A stretch of DNA of 49,352 nucleotides from Thiotrichaceae bacterium (GCA_012960105.1 DUBV01000114.1:1-49352), one strand, 5' to 3'; counted from the first letter of the stretch, positions 18,154 to 27,748 are shown. The notes: generated from the letters alone by a model not told the origin. Translations and numbers: made by a program.

Positions 18154-19601
18154 TGGAATGGGAAACAGTCATCGGTCTAGAAATACACGCCCAACTCGCC
18201 ACTAAAAGTAAAATATTCTCTGGCGCATCAACAACTTACGGCTCAGAACCGAATACTCAAGCCTGTGCTGTTGATCTGGGTCTACCCGGCGTGTTACCTG
18301 TTATTAATAAAGAAGTCGTGTCGATGGCAGTTAAATTTGGTGTCGCTATTGGTGCAATAATTCCAGAAAGATCCGTATTTGCCAGAAAAAATTATTTTTA
18401 CCCTGACTTACCCAAAGGCTATCAAATTAGTCAATTCGAGCACCCTATTGTTAGTAGAGGTAATATTGAAATTGAATTAGAAGACGGCACAACAAAAACT
18501 GTTGGTGTCACACGTGCTCATCTTGAAGAAGATGCAGGGAAATCTATGCACGATGGTTTTGGTGACAACACCGGTATTGATCTCAATCGTGCTGGTACGC
18601 CCTTGTTGGAAATCGTATCCGAACCCGATATGCGTAACGCCAAAGAAGCCGTTGCTTATATGAAAAAGATTCATTCCATTGTTCGTTACTTAGAAATTTG
18701 TGATGGCAATATGCAAGAAGGATCATTTCGTTGTGATGCGAATGTCTCAGTCAGACCTAAAGGTCAAAAAGAATACGGCACTCGCGCTGAGCTAAAGAAT
18801 ATCAACTCATTTCGTTTTGTAGAAACAGCTATCAATATCGAAGTTGAAAGACAAATAGATCTAATTGAAGAAGGCGGAAGCGTATTACAAGAAACACGTT
18901 TGTACGATGCAAACAAAAATGAAACCCGTTCTATGCGTAGTAAAGAAGAAGCTAACGACTATCGCTACTTCCCAGATCCAGATCTATTACCAATAGATAT
19001 CGAAGCTAGTTTTATAGAACAAATTAAAAGTGAATTACCTGAACTCCCTGATGCAAAAAAACAACGTTTCATAAATGATTTTAATTTATCTGAATACGAC
19101 AGTGGCGTTTTAACAGCACAAAAAGAAATGGCAGATTACTTTGAAACTTGTGTAAAAGCCGCTAATGGTGAAAGCAAACTCAGCAGCAACTGGATTACCG
19201 GTGAACTTGCAGCATCATTAAACAAGGCAAACAAAGATATTAACGACAGCCCTGTTAGCGCAGAAATGTTAGGTGGAATGGTCAAACGTATTAAAGACGA
19301 CACCATCTCTGGGAAGATAGCCAAACAAGTCTTCGAAGCTATGTGGAATGCTGAAGGTGATGCCGATGCTATTATCGAAAGCAAAGGCTTAAAACAAGTT
19401 ACTGACACCGGTGCTATAGAAAAGTTAGTCGAGGATGTGATTGCCAATAGTCCAGATCAAGTCGCCCAATACCAAGCTGCACCAGAAGAAAAACAAGGAA
19501 AGCTAATCGGCTACTTCGTCGGACAAATAATGAAACAGTCTCAAGGGAAAGCTAACCCGAAACAGGTTAATGAATTATTGAAGGTAAAACTAAAGTCTTA
19601 A
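18153..19601 (+). CDS. gatB: Asp-tRNA(Asn)/Glu-tRNA(Gln) amidotransferase subunit B
   Basis: GatB binds the mischarged tRNA, activates its acid side chain with ATP, and receives ammonia from GatA. The 482-residue protein begins W-E[11 protein letters not shown] and holds [13 protein letters not shown], the E-E-D-A-G-K-S-x-H motif near 126-134, and R-C-D-A-N-V-S-V-R. The C-terminal YqeY-like tail domain is complete. No obvious terminator follows in the 109 bases to the convergent cytidylyltransferase gene. Confidence 0.98.
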   Translation: MEWETVIGLEIHAQLATKSKIFSGASTTYGSEPNTQACAVDLGLPGVLPVINKEVVSMAVKFGVAIGAIIPERSVFARKNYFYPDLPKGYQISQFEHPIVSRGNIEIELEDGTTKTVGVTRAHLEEDAGKSMHDGFGDNTGIDLNRAGTPLLEIVSEPDMRNAKEAVAYMKKIHSIVRYLEICDGNMQEGSFRCDANVSVRPKGQKEYGTRAELKNINSFRFVETAINIEVERQIDLIEEGGSVLQETRLYDANKNETRSMRSKEEANDYRYFPDPDLLPIDIEASFIEQIKSELPELPDAKKQRFINDFNLSEYDSGVLTAQKEMADYFETCVKAANGESKLSSNWITGELAASLNKANKDINDSPVSAEMLGGMVKRIKDDTISGKIAKQVFEAMWNAEGDADAIIESKGLKQVTDTGAIEKLVEDVIANSPDQVAQYQAAPEEKQGKLIGYFVGQIMKQSQGKANPKQVNELLKVKLKS

Positions 19602-19710
19602 ACAATAGATGCAGATAACGACCCAAGGGGGACATTATCTAGCAAACATAAATATTGTTTTCTTTTTCAAACTATTTCTTGCTTATTCGAAGTAATGAAA
19701 TGAACAACGA

Positions 19711-20157
19711 CTAATGTATGATAGCTTGTACTGTATACGTGCCGTTAAGAGGTTGCTTTATAACATTTTGTTTTATCTTAGTAGATGAAGTTCGGGAGTT
19801 ATAATCAACTTGAACAATCCTCTTCCCTTTACTCTTTAAGTAATACTCCACATCGATATTATGGGCTTTGTCACCCCAATCTTCTCCAATTACGAAAATA
19901 TCGACATCCAATTCCTTGCAAGCAGAGACATATTCAAGTTCATGGTATGGACGAACAATATCAACACAGCGTAAAGCCTTCAGCATATCTATTCGTTGTT
20001 CGAGGGGAATAACCGGTACATTGAATTTATATGATTTCACCACACTATCGGAAGCAACACCCACAGCCACGACGGCGCCTAATGATCTACAGCGTTCCAG
20101 TAAAGCTAAATGACCTACATGCAACATATCAAAAGTACCGACTGTATATACAACCAT
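19711..20157 (-). CDS. TagD-like cytidylyltransferase
   Basis: This 148-residue protein is a nucleotidyltransferase of the glycerol-3-phosphate / ethanolamine-phosphate cytidylyltransferase family, which joins CTP and an alcohol phosphate to give a CDP-alcohol. The first motif is G-T-F-D-M-L-H-V-G-H at residues 7-16, the second is R122-T-S-S-T-K-I-K, a variant of the R-T-x-G-I-S-T-T of TagD: one residue is missing and the fold-closing positions differ. G-E-D-W-G-D-K near 91-97 is as in TagD. The last 20 residues are an unusual tail. It is 64 bases downstream of a CDP-alcohol phosphotransferase gene on the same strand, so the two probably act in sequence. The alcohol cannot be told from sequence. 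Confidence 0.82.
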   Translation of the reverse strand: MVVYTVGTFDMLHVGHLALLERCRSLGAVVAVGVASDSVVKSYKFNVPVIPLEQRIDMLKALRCVDIVRPYHELEYVSACKELDVDIFVIGEDWGDKAHNIDVEYYLKSKGKRIVQVDYNSRTSSTKIKQNVIKQPLNGTYTVQAIIH

Positions 20158-20221
20158 TATGCTATTTAACTCCTTTGTTAAAGTGATTTGCGTTATTTTG
20201 TTTTTTCAATCTCATTACTCG

Positions 20222-20875
20222 CTATAAAAGTTTCCAACCATAGACTGCGGTCATCCCCAGAGTATAAATAGCAAGAAGATATACATTGACTGGATTTCCA
20301 GAAAGTTTCGGTGTCTTAATTTGAGAAACATTCAAGGCCGCGAGCCCTAGACCGCTGACATAAAGAATGACAGAAAAGGTTCCTGCACTAAAAATACTTT
20401 CAAATAAAAATATAAAAACGAGAATTATGTTGTTGTTATCAAGAGCTAACCCTGTGTATTTCGAACCGCCAGAAAGTCCGTATGTACTAAAATAACTCAA
20501 CCGTATCGCACTTGCAGCTAGCATTATAAAAGCGACTGGTAGAAATAGTGGGTCGAATTTTCCAAAACTCAGCAGAAGAATAGCTGGAGTGACGCCGTAG
20601 CTCACAATGTCTATTAACACATCAAGTTGGCCACCAAAAGTTTGGTCGTTACCCGTCCTCCCTTTCATTCTTCGTGCAATAAGTCCATCTGCCCAGTCAA
20701 AAGCGACAGCCCAGATCATGCCAATCATCGCTGCGTAGTAAACGCCCAAAATATTAAAGTAAATAGCTAGTATTGTGCAGGCTAATCCGGAAAGTGAGCA
20801 CAAATTCGGAACATCTTTTACATAGGAAAGAATGGTCGGTTGTAACTCTTGAGATTCTACATTATCTGTAGCCAT
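20222..20875 (-). CDS. CDP-alcohol phosphatidyltransferase family membrane protein
   Basis: This 217-residue protein has about six membrane segments and the CDP-alcohol phosphotransferase motif: D60-x-x-D63-G-x-x-A67-R68, then G81-x-x-x-D85-x-x-x-D89. All four aspartates are kept, so it should be active. The spacer between A-R and G is 12 residues instead of the common eight. I recall the same 12-residue spacing in bacterial phosphatidylcholine synthases, but the rest (R-L-S-Y-F-S-T-Y-G-L near 124) is closer to phosphatidylserine synthases. Ribosome site AAGGAT precedes the ATG. With the adjacent cytidylyltransferase it suggests a small route to an uncommon phospholipid or polar-head product. 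Confidence 0.82.
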   Translation of the reverse strand: MATDNVESQELQPTILSYVKDVPNLCSLSGLACTILAIYFNILGVYYAAMIGMIWAVAFDWADGLIARRMKGRTGNDQTFGGQLDVLIDIVSYGVTPAILLLSFGKFDPLFLPVAFIMLAASAIRLSYFSTYGLSGGSKYTGLALDNNNIILVFIFLFESIFSAGTFSVILYVSGLGLAALNVSQIKTPKLSGNPVNVYLLAIYTLGMTAVYGWKLL

Positions 20876-20982
20876 AGAGATCCTTATGGATGCTAATCGA
20901 TATTTATGATGATGAGAAAATTACCGGAGAAACAGTATGTTTATAAGGAGCGATTACTTATCAAACACTGTAAACAGGAAAT

Positions 20983-20999
20983 CCGACAAAATATGTCGG
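20983..20999. repeat. Small hairpin in the intergenic region 20876-21130
   Basis: CCGACA (20983-20988) and TGTCGG (20994-20999) form a six-base stem with loop AAATA; four T residues follow on the plus strand. It could be a weak terminator, but there is no established plus-strand gene upstream. The remaining 255 bases of this gap show nothing else convincing. Confidence 0.4.
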
Positions 21000-21130
21000 C
21001 TTTTAAAGCTAATGCTTCGGGTAGAGTCGCGTATTATACATATTTACTAGGCTTATACTCTCATTGTTAATAAATAATTATAAGTCATTGATATATATTG
21101 ACCATTTCTTATGGCTAAAAGTTACATAAA

Positions 21131-21850
21131 CTAATAAATAATTTCAGACCCAATTTTTAAATTCAAATCGTCACAAACACTTCCCTGATTCACCGCTATC
21201 TCTACCAATCCATTTGAGTTTTCATACCAGAAGGATTTCCCCACATTTACATCGGAAAATGTGTCGGCATTTGCTATAACTAGATTATTAATCCGTAGTA
21301 TTGTTTTTTTATCTAAATAAGCTGCACGAATTCCCGTCATACAGTTTCCAAAGTGATCAATATAAATTACTTCATTAAGATCCTCTGGCCATTGATGTTT
21401 ATCCATCCAACCGACTCTATCACCGGGAATCTGTTCTTTATTTTCCAACATGGCACAAACAGGTGCGTATAGATCTCGACCATGAAAACTGTTCGATAAA
21501 GTTTCTGGCTTCCATGATATCTGCCAAACTAATATTTCCTTTGCTTGTTTAGCAACAATATCAAACAAACCATTATCAGGACCAACAAACCAACGACCAT
21601 CTATTTTTATAGCAATAGGCTTATCCTCATCCGAACCCACACCCGGATCAACAACACTGAATATAATAGAACCAACCGGAATTTGAGGTATTAATGAAGC
21701 AAGCAAATAAGCACTAGCCTTAGGGTTATTACGCGGTGCATCCGCCATTAGATTAATGACTTTTACATTTGGTGCCAGTTGATACAACACCGTTTCAACC
21801 TGCCCTATATACGGCCCTTCTAGTCCATAATCTGTGAAAAGAAATATCAT
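21131..21850 (-). CDS. S-adenosyl-L-methionine hydroxide adenosyltransferase (DUF62)
   Basis: Proteins of this family hydrolyse SAM to adenosine and L-methionine; they are related to the fluorinase/chlorinase enzymes. The 239-residue protein begins I-F-L-F-T-D-Y-G with the conserved aspartate, has V-V-D-P-G-V-G near 67-73, G-P-D-N-G-L near 90, and S-F-H-G-R-D-L-Y-A-P near 122-131, which holds the Arg/His of the Asp-Arg-His water-activating triad. The chlorinase/fluorinase loop insertion is absent, in line with hydroxide use. The cellular role is unclear. Single gene between two long gaps. Confidence 0.9.
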   Translation of the reverse strand: MIFLFTDYGLEGPYIGQVETVLYQLAPNVKVINLMADAPRNNPKASAYLLASLIPQIPVGSIIFSVVDPGVGSDEDKPIAIKIDGRWFVGPDNGLFDIVAKQAKEILVWQISWKPETLSNSFHGRDLYAPVCAMLENKEQIPGDRVGWMDKHQWPEDLNEVIYIDHFGNCMTGIRAAYLDKKTILRINNLVIANADTFSDVNVGKSFWYENSNGLVEIAVNQGSVCDDLNLKIGSEIIY

Positions 21851-21928
21851 GTCTAGTAGTCTAGTTTTAATGAAGTAAATATCAATCTATTCAATGTGAT
21901 TAACAGTTTTGCATAATTTATTTACTGG

Positions 21929-21953
21929 ATTCCCGCCAAGAGCACGCGGGAAT
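21929..21953. repeat. ATTCCCGC / GCGGGAAT inverted repeat
   Basis: Perfect eight-base arms (21929-21936 and 21946-21953) around a nine-base loop. Short GC-rich palindromes of this form with GGGAATGAC at one end are found scattered in many proteobacterial genomes, and it resembles the Neisseria dRS3 type (ATTCCC-N8-GGGAAT), though the spacing here is 13. A second small inverted repeat, TAGAAAT/ATTTCTA, is at 21968-21992. Confidence 0.7.
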
Positions 21954-22040
21954 GACGAATGGTTAGATAGAAATGTTGAAGCAATATTTCTATGCAAAAT
22001 GCAGGATTTTGAAGAGTAGATTTTTTTCGAAGTACTATTT

Positions 22041-22160
22041 GAGGCTTCGAATTTTTTCTCAATGCGAGGCGCAATGATTTTTTAATGACCGAGTTTACAA
22101 AAGTAAATGAGGGAGTTAAAAAAGCATTGCAACGAAGCAGTGAGGAAAAAGGCGTGCCTC
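22041..22160. repeat. 120-base near-symmetric palindromic element
   Basis: The two halves are reverse complements around a four-base AAAA loop at 22099-22102. Outer ends are GAGGC/GCCTC. Inner arms include GCAATGATTTTTTAA (22071-22085) against GTTAAAAAAGCATTGC (22115-22130), and TTTAC/GTAAA next to the loop. Allowing a one-base shift, TTTTTTCTCAATGC (22052-22065) pairs with the opposite arm at 12 of 14 positions. About three quarters of positions are complementary. No reading frame is present. It looks like a miniature palindromic repeat or MITE, seen here only once. Together with the neighbouring repeats and the terminator it fills the 369-base gap 21851-22219, which has no gene. Confidence 0.75.
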
Positions 22161-22190
22161 AAAAAGAAAAACCGGGATAAACCCGGTTTT
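22160..22190 (-). terminator. Rho-independent terminator after rplQ (alpha operon)
   Basis: On the minus strand a nine-base stem AAAACCGGG / CCCGGTTTT (plus coordinates 22168-22176 and 22182-22190) with a five-base loop is followed by a T-rich run TTTTTCTTTTT. It lies about 30 bases after the rplQ stop and should close the whole ribosomal array. Confidence 0.88.
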
Positions 22191-22219
22191 AAATGTTACA
22201 AGCTTTATTATTAATATTC

Positions 22220-22615
22220 TTATGCTTGTTCTTGTACCTCTACAGCTTCTGCTGTTTCAGGACGACCTACTAATTCTACATATGCCATAGGTGCTTTATC
22301 ACCGGTGCGAACACCACATTTCAATATACGCAGATAACCACCTGGACGCTCTTTGTAACGAGGACCTAATTCTTCAAAAAGTTTGGTTACAATTTTACGG
22401 TCACGAAGACGCGAAAATGCCAAACGACGTTTTGAAACGCTATCTTCTTTAGCCAGAGTAATTAATGGTTCTACTACTTTTCGCAATTCTTTTGCCTTAG
22501 GCAAAGTCGTACGGATAAGTTCATGTTCCATTAATGATACCGACATATTTTGAAACATCGCTTTACGATGCGAACTATTTCGGTTCAGTTTTCGTCCACT
22601 TTTACGATGACGCAT
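22220..22615 (-). CDS. rplQ: 50S ribosomal protein L17
   Basis: L17 is a 23S rRNA-binding protein near the exit side of the large subunit. The 131-residue protein begins [17 protein letters not shown] and has the T-L-P-K-A-K-E-L-R segment and the conserved G-D[10 protein letters not shown] end of the core fold. It is last in the alpha operon, 12 bases after rpoA, with a terminator behind it. Confidence 0.98.
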   Translation of the reverse strand: MRHRKSGRKLNRNSSHRKAMFQNMSVSLMEHELIRTTLPKAKELRKVVEPLITLAKEDSVSKRRLAFSRLRDRKIVTKLFEELGPRYKERPGGYLRILKCGVRTGDKAPMAYVELVGRPETAEAVEVQEQA

Positions 22616-22627
22616 TATTCTTCTCTC

Positions 22628-23647
22628 TTAAAATGATATAGGTGCAGAAATAACAGGAGTTTCTCTTTCTTCAAGTCCAGCTGGCGGCCAGTTTTCCAGG
22701 CGCATTCCTAATGATAGGCCTCTTGATGCAAGAACATCCTTTATTTCAGTTAATGATTTTTTACCTAAGTTTGGAGTTTTTAACAACTCAACTTCGGTAC
22801 GTTGAATCAAATCACCAATGTAATAAATACTTTCTGCTTTTAAACAGTTTGCAGAACGTACTGTTAATTCAAGGTCATCAACTGGACGTAACAAAACAGG
22901 GTCTATTTCCGGTTCTTTATTTTGACTTGCTTCAATTGCTTCTTCAGCTTCTAAATCAACAAATACAGAAAACTGAGAACGTAGAATTGTCGCAGCTTCG
23001 CGAACAGCATCTTCTGGGTCAATCGTTCCGTTAGTTTCTATTTCAATAACCAACTTATCCAGATTAGTACGTTGTTCTACACGAGCACTCTGAACTTCGT
23101 AAGCAATACGAGTAACAGGACTAAATGAAGCATCCAGTTTTAATTGACCAATGGTTTGTTCAGCTTCATCGGTACCGCCAATAATAACTGGTTTGTATCC
23201 ACGACCACGAACAACTTTCATAGTAATATTCAAGTCACCTGCTTTAGTCAGGTTAGCAATAACATGATCTGGGTTTACAATTTCAACATCATGATCAAGC
23301 GTGATATCACTAGCATAAACTACTCCTGGGCCACTCTTTTTCAGAGTCAGCGTAGTTTCGTCTTTTGCATGCATAATGATAGCAAGGCCTTTTAGATTAA
23401 GAAGAACATCAATGACATCTTCTTGAACGCCTTCAATCGTGGTGTATTCATGTAGTACACCTTCGATCTCTGCTTCGACAACTGCGCAACCTTGCATTGA
23501 AGATAACAAGACACGGCGTAATGCATTTCCTAAAGTATGTCCAAAACCTCTATCTAAAGGTTCAATGGTAATCTTCGAGGAAGTCTTGCTGATGGTAGTT
23601 ACGTCAACTAACCGTGGCTTTAACAATTCATAAAATGTTGATGGCAT
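22628..23647 (-). CDS. rpoA: RNA polymerase alpha subunit
   Basis: RpoA starts assembly of RNA polymerase and contacts activators and UP elements. The 339-residue protein has the N-terminal dimerisation domain (including [20 protein letters not shown] near 27-46), an acidic linker near 235-245, and the C-terminal domain with R-x-x-N-C-L-K-A-E and [10 protein letters not shown], the DNA- and activator-binding face. Between rpsD and rplQ, the standard alpha order. Confidence 0.99.
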   Translation of the reverse strand: MPSTFYELLKPRLVDVTTISKTSSKITIEPLDRGFGHTLGNALRRVLLSSMQGCAVVEAEIEGVLHEYTTIEGVQEDVIDVLLNLKGLAIIMHAKDETTLTLKKSGPGVVYASDITLDHDVEIVNPDHVIANLTKAGDLNITMKVVRGRGYKPVIIGGTDEAEQTIGQLKLDASFSPVTRIAYEVQSARVEQRTNLDKLVIEIETNGTIDPEDAVREAATILRSQFSVFVDLEAEEAIEASQNKEPEIDPVLLRPVDDLELTVRSANCLKAESIYYIGDLIQRTEVELLKTPNLGKKSLTEIKDVLASRGLSLGMRLENWPPAGLEERETPVISAPISF

Positions 23648-23668
23648 GCGTAATAATCCTTACGTTAA

Positions 23669-24289
23669 TTACTTGGAGTAAAGTTCTACAACGAGTTGTT
23701 CATTAATTTCAGATGGCAATTCGCTTCTTTCTGGAACCGATTTAAATACACCCTCCATACCTTTAGCATTCACATCAACCCAGTCTGGCAAGCCGTATTG
23801 TTCTGCAACTTCTAATGCACTCTGAATACGTAATTGTTTTTTACTTTTTTCACGAATAGATATCATGTCACTTGGTTGCACATTATATGAAGGGATGTTC
23901 ACTGATTTACCATTAACCATGATAGCTTTATGGCTTACCAATTGACGCGCTTCATTACGAGTTGCGCTAAAGCCCATACGATATACAACGTTATCCAGAC
24001 GACATTCTAGTATCTGCAACAAGTTTTCACCTGTTGATCCTTTTCTACGTGCTGCTTCTTTATAATACTTACGAAACTGTTTTTCTAATACGCAATAAAT
24101 ACGACGTAACTTTTGTTTTTCACGTAATTGTAATGCGTAATCAGATAATCTTTTAGGACGGCTGCCTTGGATACCTGGTAGTTTGTCAATTTGACATTTT
24201 GATTCGATCGGTCTGGCGCGACTTTTTAAGAATAAGTCTGTGCCTTCACGTCGACTAAGTTTACATTTTGGTCCGAGATAACGTGCCAT
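23669..24289 (-). CDS. rpsD: 30S ribosomal protein S4
   Basis: S4 begins assembly of the 30S body and in E. coli represses the alpha operon. The 206-residue protein starts [15 protein letters not shown] and has the S4 RNA-binding domain near 95-160 (L-E[12 protein letters not shown], Q-L-V-S-H-K-A-I-x-V-N-G). The zinc-type cysteines of some S4 proteins are absent. It lies 15 bases after rpsK. Confidence 0.98.
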   Translation of the reverse strand: MARYLGPKCKLSRREGTDLFLKSRARPIESKCQIDKLPGIQGSRPKRLSDYALQLREKQKLRRIYCVLEKQFRKYYKEAARRKGSTGENLLQILECRLDNVVYRMGFSATRNEARQLVSHKAIMVNGKSVNIPSYNVQPSDMISIREKSKKQLRIQSALEVAEQYGLPDWVDVNAKGMEGVFKSVPERSELPSEINEQLVVELYSK

Positions 24290-24304
24290 AATAAAGCTCC
24301 TGAA

Positions 24305-24697
24305 TTAAACCCGACGTTTCTTGGGTGGGCGACACCCATTATGTGGAATCGGGGTTACATCAGTAATGTTAGTGATTTTAAGTCCGATTGAATTAAGTGC
24401 TCGTACTGCTGACTCACGACCAGGTCCAGGTCCTTTTATCAAAACTTCCAGAGTCTGCATACCGAATAAATCTTTTGCCGTTTCACCCGCTTTTTGCGAA
24501 GCAATCTGAGCTGCAAATGGCGTACTTTTACGCGAACCACGGAAACCACTACCACCCGAGGTTGCCCATGACAGAGTGTTACCCTGACGATCGGTAATCG
24601 TAATAATCGTATTATTAAATGAAGCATGTATGTGAGCGATACCGTCTACGACAGTCTTCTTTACACGCTTGCGACTCTTTGCTGGTGTTTTAGCCAT
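24305..24697 (-). CDS. rpsK: 30S ribosomal protein S11
   Basis: S11 forms part of the platform and mRNA exit channel. The 130-residue protein has [18 protein letters not shown] near 19-36, S[18 protein letters not shown], and ends [16 protein letters not shown], as usual. Placed 22 bases after rpsM. Confidence 0.98.
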   Translation of the reverse strand: MAKTPAKSRKRVKKTVVDGIAHIHASFNNTIITITDRQGNTLSWATSGGSGFRGSRKSTPFAAQIASQKAGETAKDLFGMQTLEVLIKGPGPGRESAVRALNSIGLKITNITDVTPIPHNGCRPPKKRRV

Positions 24698-24719
24698 ATT
24701 TAAAACCTGGTTATATTAT

Positions 24720-25076
24720 TTATTTTTTAATCATTTTCTTTGGACCCTTACGAGTACGAGCATTCGTTTTTGTACGTTGCCCTCTCACTGGTAGTCCACG
24801 ACGATGACGAATTCCTCGGTTGGTACCGAGATCCATCAAACGTTTGATATTCATTGAAACTTCGCGACGTAAATCACCTTCAAGATCAAACTTAGTGACC
24901 TCAGCACGGACTTTGTCTAAATCAGCTTCTGATAGTTCTCTAACTTTAGTTGTGCCTTGTATACCAACCGCATCACAAATTTTTTGTGAGCGAGTAGCAC
25001 CAATGCCATATATATAGGTCAACGCAATTACTAAATGCTTGTTGTCCGCTATGTTTACGCCTGCAATACGAGCCAT
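24720..25076 (-). CDS. rpsM: 30S ribosomal protein S13
   Basis: S13 sits in the 30S head and touches the P-site tRNA and the large subunit. The 118-residue protein begins A-R-I-A-G-V-N-I and carries Y-G-I-G near 24, the [20 protein letters not shown] block and a lysine-rich tail. It is the first gene of the alpha group, 31 bases after rpmJ. I see no S4-binding pseudoknot leader in that short gap. Confidence 0.98.
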   Translation of the reverse strand: MARIAGVNIADNKHLVIALTYIYGIGATRSQKICDAVGIQGTTKVRELSEADLDKVRAEVTKFDLEGDLRREVSMNIKRLMDLGTNRGIRHRRGLPVRGQRTKTNARTRKGPKKMIKK

Positions 25077-25107
25077 GTGTTATATCTCCAATTCTTGCTC
25101 TGGTTAT

Positions 25108-25221
25108 CTAGCCCTGACGCTGCTTATGGCGCGGGTCAGTACAGATAACACGTACAACTCTATTACGTCGGATAACTCTACAGTTCCGACAGATTTTTTT
25201 TACTGATGCTCTAACTTTCAT
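25108..25221 (-). CDS. rpmJ: 50S ribosomal protein L36, zinc-binding type
   Basis: A 37-residue gene easily missed by length filters. Translation gives [14 protein letters not shown] and ends D-P-R-H-K-Q-R-Q-G. Zinc ligands C11, C14, C27 and H32 are all present, so this is the zinc-dependent form. GGAGAG lies just before the ATG. Position between secY and rpsM is the standard one. Confidence 0.97.
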   Translation of the reverse strand: MKVRASVKKICRNCRVIRRNRVVRVICTDPRHKQRQG

Positions 25222-25251
25222 CTTTTCTCTCCAAGCAAATCGAACGACGTA

Positions 25252-26595
25252 TTAACGTCGGCCTTGTCCCTTAAGATTGGCTTTTTTCATTAGCCCTTCA
25301 TATTGGTGAGACATTAAATGCGATTGCACTTGGGACATAAAGTCCATAACAACCACAACAATAATTAATAATGATGTACCACCAAAATAAAATGGCACAT
25401 TAAATTTCAAAATCAAAAATTCCGGTAATAAACAAACAAAGGTTATATAAACTGCACCTGCCAAAGTTAATTTGGTTAACACCTTATCGAGATAAGCTGC
25501 TGTTTGTTCACCTGGACGCATACCAGGAATAAATGCACCTGACTTCTTTAAATTATCTGCTGTTTCACGCGGGTCAAATACCATTGCCGTGTAAAAGAAA
25601 CAGAAGAAAATAATCCCTGCTGCATAACATAATACATATATAGGTTGCCCTGGTGACAAGGTTGTTGCGATATCCTGCAACCATCCCATACCCTTGGTTT
25701 GGCCAAACCAACCCGCTATCGTTGCTGGAAATAAAATCAAACTAGATGCAAATATAGGTGGAATTACACCGGCCATGTTTAATTTCAATGGCAAGTGACT
25801 CGCCTGACCGCCATACATCTTTCGCCCAACCTGACGTTTCGCATAGTTAACCGTAATACGACGTTGACCACGTTCTACAAAGACAACAAAAGCAGTGACT
25901 GCTATTGCTAAGGCAAACAAACCAAACACAGATAACAAATGCATTTCGCCGGTTCTGGATAACTCAACTGTTCCAGCAACTGCTGAAGGCAAACCTGCAA
26001 CAATACCAGCAAAAATAATCATCGAGATACCGTTACCAATACCGCGTTCGGTAATCTGCTCACCTAACCACATTAAGAACATGGTTCCGGTCACTAATGT
26101 ACTAACTGCAACAACTCTAAAACCTACACCTGGGTCCATAACTACAGCTAAACCCGCAGCTTGTTGTCCTTCTAATGCAGCTGCAACACCAAATGCTTGA
26201 AAGGTTGCCAAGACGACTGTGCCGTAACGCGTGTATTGCGTAATTTTTCTACGGCCTGCTTCACCTTCTTTTTTTATTTGCTTTAACTTAGGGTCAACAA
26301 CCGATAACAACTGCATAATAATTGATGCAGAAATGTACGGCATAATCCCAAGTGCAACGACCGAGAAGCGACTTAATGCGCCACCCGAAAACATATTAAA
26401 CATATCCAGAATTGTACCTTTCTGTTGCTGAAACAGATCAGCCAATGCTACTGGATTAATTCCAGGAACAGGAATATGCGTTGCGATTCGATAGATGAAT
26501 AGCGCTACTAGTAAAAACAACAGTCGTTGACGCAGTTCTTTTAACTGGCCTAGACCTGAAACGCCGCCTGGTATTGCTGGATTAGATGCTGACAT
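25252..26595 (-). CDS. secY: Protein translocase subunit SecY
   Basis: SecY is the channel of the Sec translocon in the inner membrane. The 447-residue protein has ten membrane segments, the [16 protein letters not shown] segment near 84-99, the large cytoplasmic loops with [13 protein letters not shown], and F-I-P-G-x-R-P-G-x-x-T near 351-361. It is cotranscribed with rplO (16 bases upstream), tying export capacity to ribosome supply. Confidence 0.99.
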   Translation of the reverse strand: MSASNPAIPGGVSGLGQLKELRQRLLFLLVALFIYRIATHIPVPGINPVALADLFQQQKGTILDMFNMFSGGALSRFSVVALGIMPYISASIIMQLLSVVDPKLKQIKKEGEAGRRKITQYTRYGTVVLATFQAFGVAAALEGQQAAGLAVVMDPGVGFRVVAVSTLVTGTMFLMWLGEQITERGIGNGISMIIFAGIVAGLPSAVAGTVELSRTGEMHLLSVFGLFALAIAVTAFVVFVERGQRRITVNYAKRQVGRKMYGGQASHLPLKLNMAGVIPPIFASSLILFPATIAGWFGQTKGMGWLQDIATTLSPGQPIYVLCYAAGIIFFCFFYTAMVFDPRETADNLKKSGAFIPGMRPGEQTAAYLDKVLTKLTLAGAVYITFVCLLPEFLILKFNVPFYFGGTSLLIIVVVVMDFMSQVQSHLMSHQYEGLMKKANLKGQGRR

Positions 26596-26611
26596 TATTA
26601 ATCTATAATCC

Positions 26612-27046
26612 TCAGTCTTCTATTTTGCCGCCGGCAGCTTCAATTGCACTTCGAGCACCTTTAGTAACCATAAGACCTTTAACGGTAACGGCTTTTTCGA
26701 TTTTGCCAGAAAGTATAACTTTCGCTCGTAAAGTGCTTTTGTTAATTAATCGTGCCGACTTAAGTGCTTCTATATCGATAACATCAACACCTAGACTTTC
26801 TAATTCATTCAAACGAATTTCTGCAGTTACACGACCAATACGTGAACTAAAACCAATCTTTGGTAAACGACGTTGGATAGGCATTTGACCGCCTTCAAAA
26901 CCAACTTTGTGGTAACCACCTGAACGTGATTTCTGACCTTTATGGCCGCGACCACCAGTTTTACCTATGCCCGAACCAATTCCTCGGCCTGGACGCTTTG
27001 CGTTCGAAGTCGAATCAGGATGGGGTTTCAATGTATTTAAACGCAT
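26612..27046 (-). CDS. rplO: 50S ribosomal protein L15
   Basis: L15 is a late-assembly protein of the large subunit. The 144-residue protein has the glycine- and arginine-rich extension K-R[20 protein letters not shown] near 18-39 and the G-F-E-G-G-Q-M-P segment near 49-56, followed by the compact C-terminal domain. rpmD ends two bases upstream. Confidence 0.98.
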   Translation of the reverse strand: MRLNTLKPHPDSTSNAKRPGRGIGSGIGKTGGRGHKGQKSRSGGYHKVGFEGGQMPIQRRLPKIGFSSRIGRVTAEIRLNELESLGVDVIDIEALKSARLINKSTLRAKVILSGKIEKAVTVKGLMVTKGARSAIEAAGGKIED

Positions 27047-27048
27047 CG

Positions 27049-27237
27049 TTACACCTCTTCAACGTTAAGCAAATAGCTTACTTTATTAATCATGCCACGA
27101 TTCTCTGGCGTATCTTCAACAGTAACACTGTGACGAATACGACGTAGACCTAAACCCATGACGCATGCTTTATGTTTTTCGATACGTCGATTAGTACTCT
27201 TAATCAACGTAACCTTTAATTTATTTGATTTAGCCAT
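27049..27237 (-). CDS. rpmD: 50S ribosomal protein L30
   Basis: A 62-residue protein with the L30 pattern: K-V-T-L-I-K-S near the start, then [17 protein letters not shown], and ending with the M-I-N-K-V-S-Y-L-L helix. Bacterial L30 is non-essential in some species but is kept in its normal place between rpsE (4 bases) and rplO (2 bases). Confidence 0.97.
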   Translation of the reverse strand: MAKSNKLKVTLIKSTNRRIEKHKACVMGLGLRRIRHSVTVEDTPENRGMINKVSYLLNVEEV

Positions 27238-27241
27238 AATA

Positions 27242-27748
27242 TTAACTAACCACTTCTTCTACTGATTTACCACGTTTAGCAGCAATCTGTTCAGGGGAAT
27301 ACATAGACTGCAAACCTTTAATAGTTGCGCGGATAACATTAATTGGATTAGTTGAACCATTCGATTTAGCTAACACATTATGTACACCAACTACTTCAAA
27401 CACCGCTCGCATTGCACCACCAGCAATAATACCGGTACCTTCTGATGCAGGTTGCATATAAACCTTGGCGGCACCATATTCTGCAACGATAGGGTACTGA
27501 AGAGTACCTTCATTCAACGGCACTGAAATCATATTGCGACGTGCATTTTCCATTGCTTTTTGAATTGCCAATGGGACTTCACGAGATTTACCCAAGCCCA
27601 GACCAACGCGACCATTACCGTCACCGACAACAGTTACCGCGCCGAAACGGAATTGACGACCACCTTTAACTACTTTGGCAACACGATTGACCGTGACAAG
27701 TTTTTCTTGAAGATCTTCGTTACCGGTTATTGAATTTGCTAATGCCAT
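27242..27748 (-). CDS. rpsE: 30S ribosomal protein S5
   Basis: S5 lines the mRNA entry side and affects accuracy. The 168-residue protein has [16 protein letters not shown] near 19-34, the V-G-D-G-N-G-x-V-G-x-G-x-G-K-S-R-E-V-P motif, and a double-stranded RNA-binding fold followed by [12 protein letters not shown]. The V-K-G-G loop linked to spectinomycin sensitivity looks wild type. Confidence 0.98.
   Translation of the reverse strand: MALANSITGNEDLQEKLVTVNRVAKVVKGGRQFRFGAVTVVGDGNGRVGLGLGKSREVPLAIQKAMENARRNMISVPLNEGTLQYPIVAEYGAAKVYMQPASEGTGIIAGGAMRAVFEVVGVHNVLAKSNGSTNPINVIRATIKGLQSMYSPEQIAAKRGKSVEEVVS

Noticed and set aside
20906-21070. A 54-codon plus-strand frame (M-M-M-R-K-L-P-E and onward) in the gap upstream of the CDP-alcohol phosphotransferase
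   Set aside because: No ribosome site, no recognisable family, a hairpin inside it, and such a length is expected by chance in AT-rich DNA.
24978-25107. S4-type pseudoknot leader before rpsM
   Set aside because: Only 31 bases lie between rpmJ and rpsM; no foldable leader of the E. coli kind was found.
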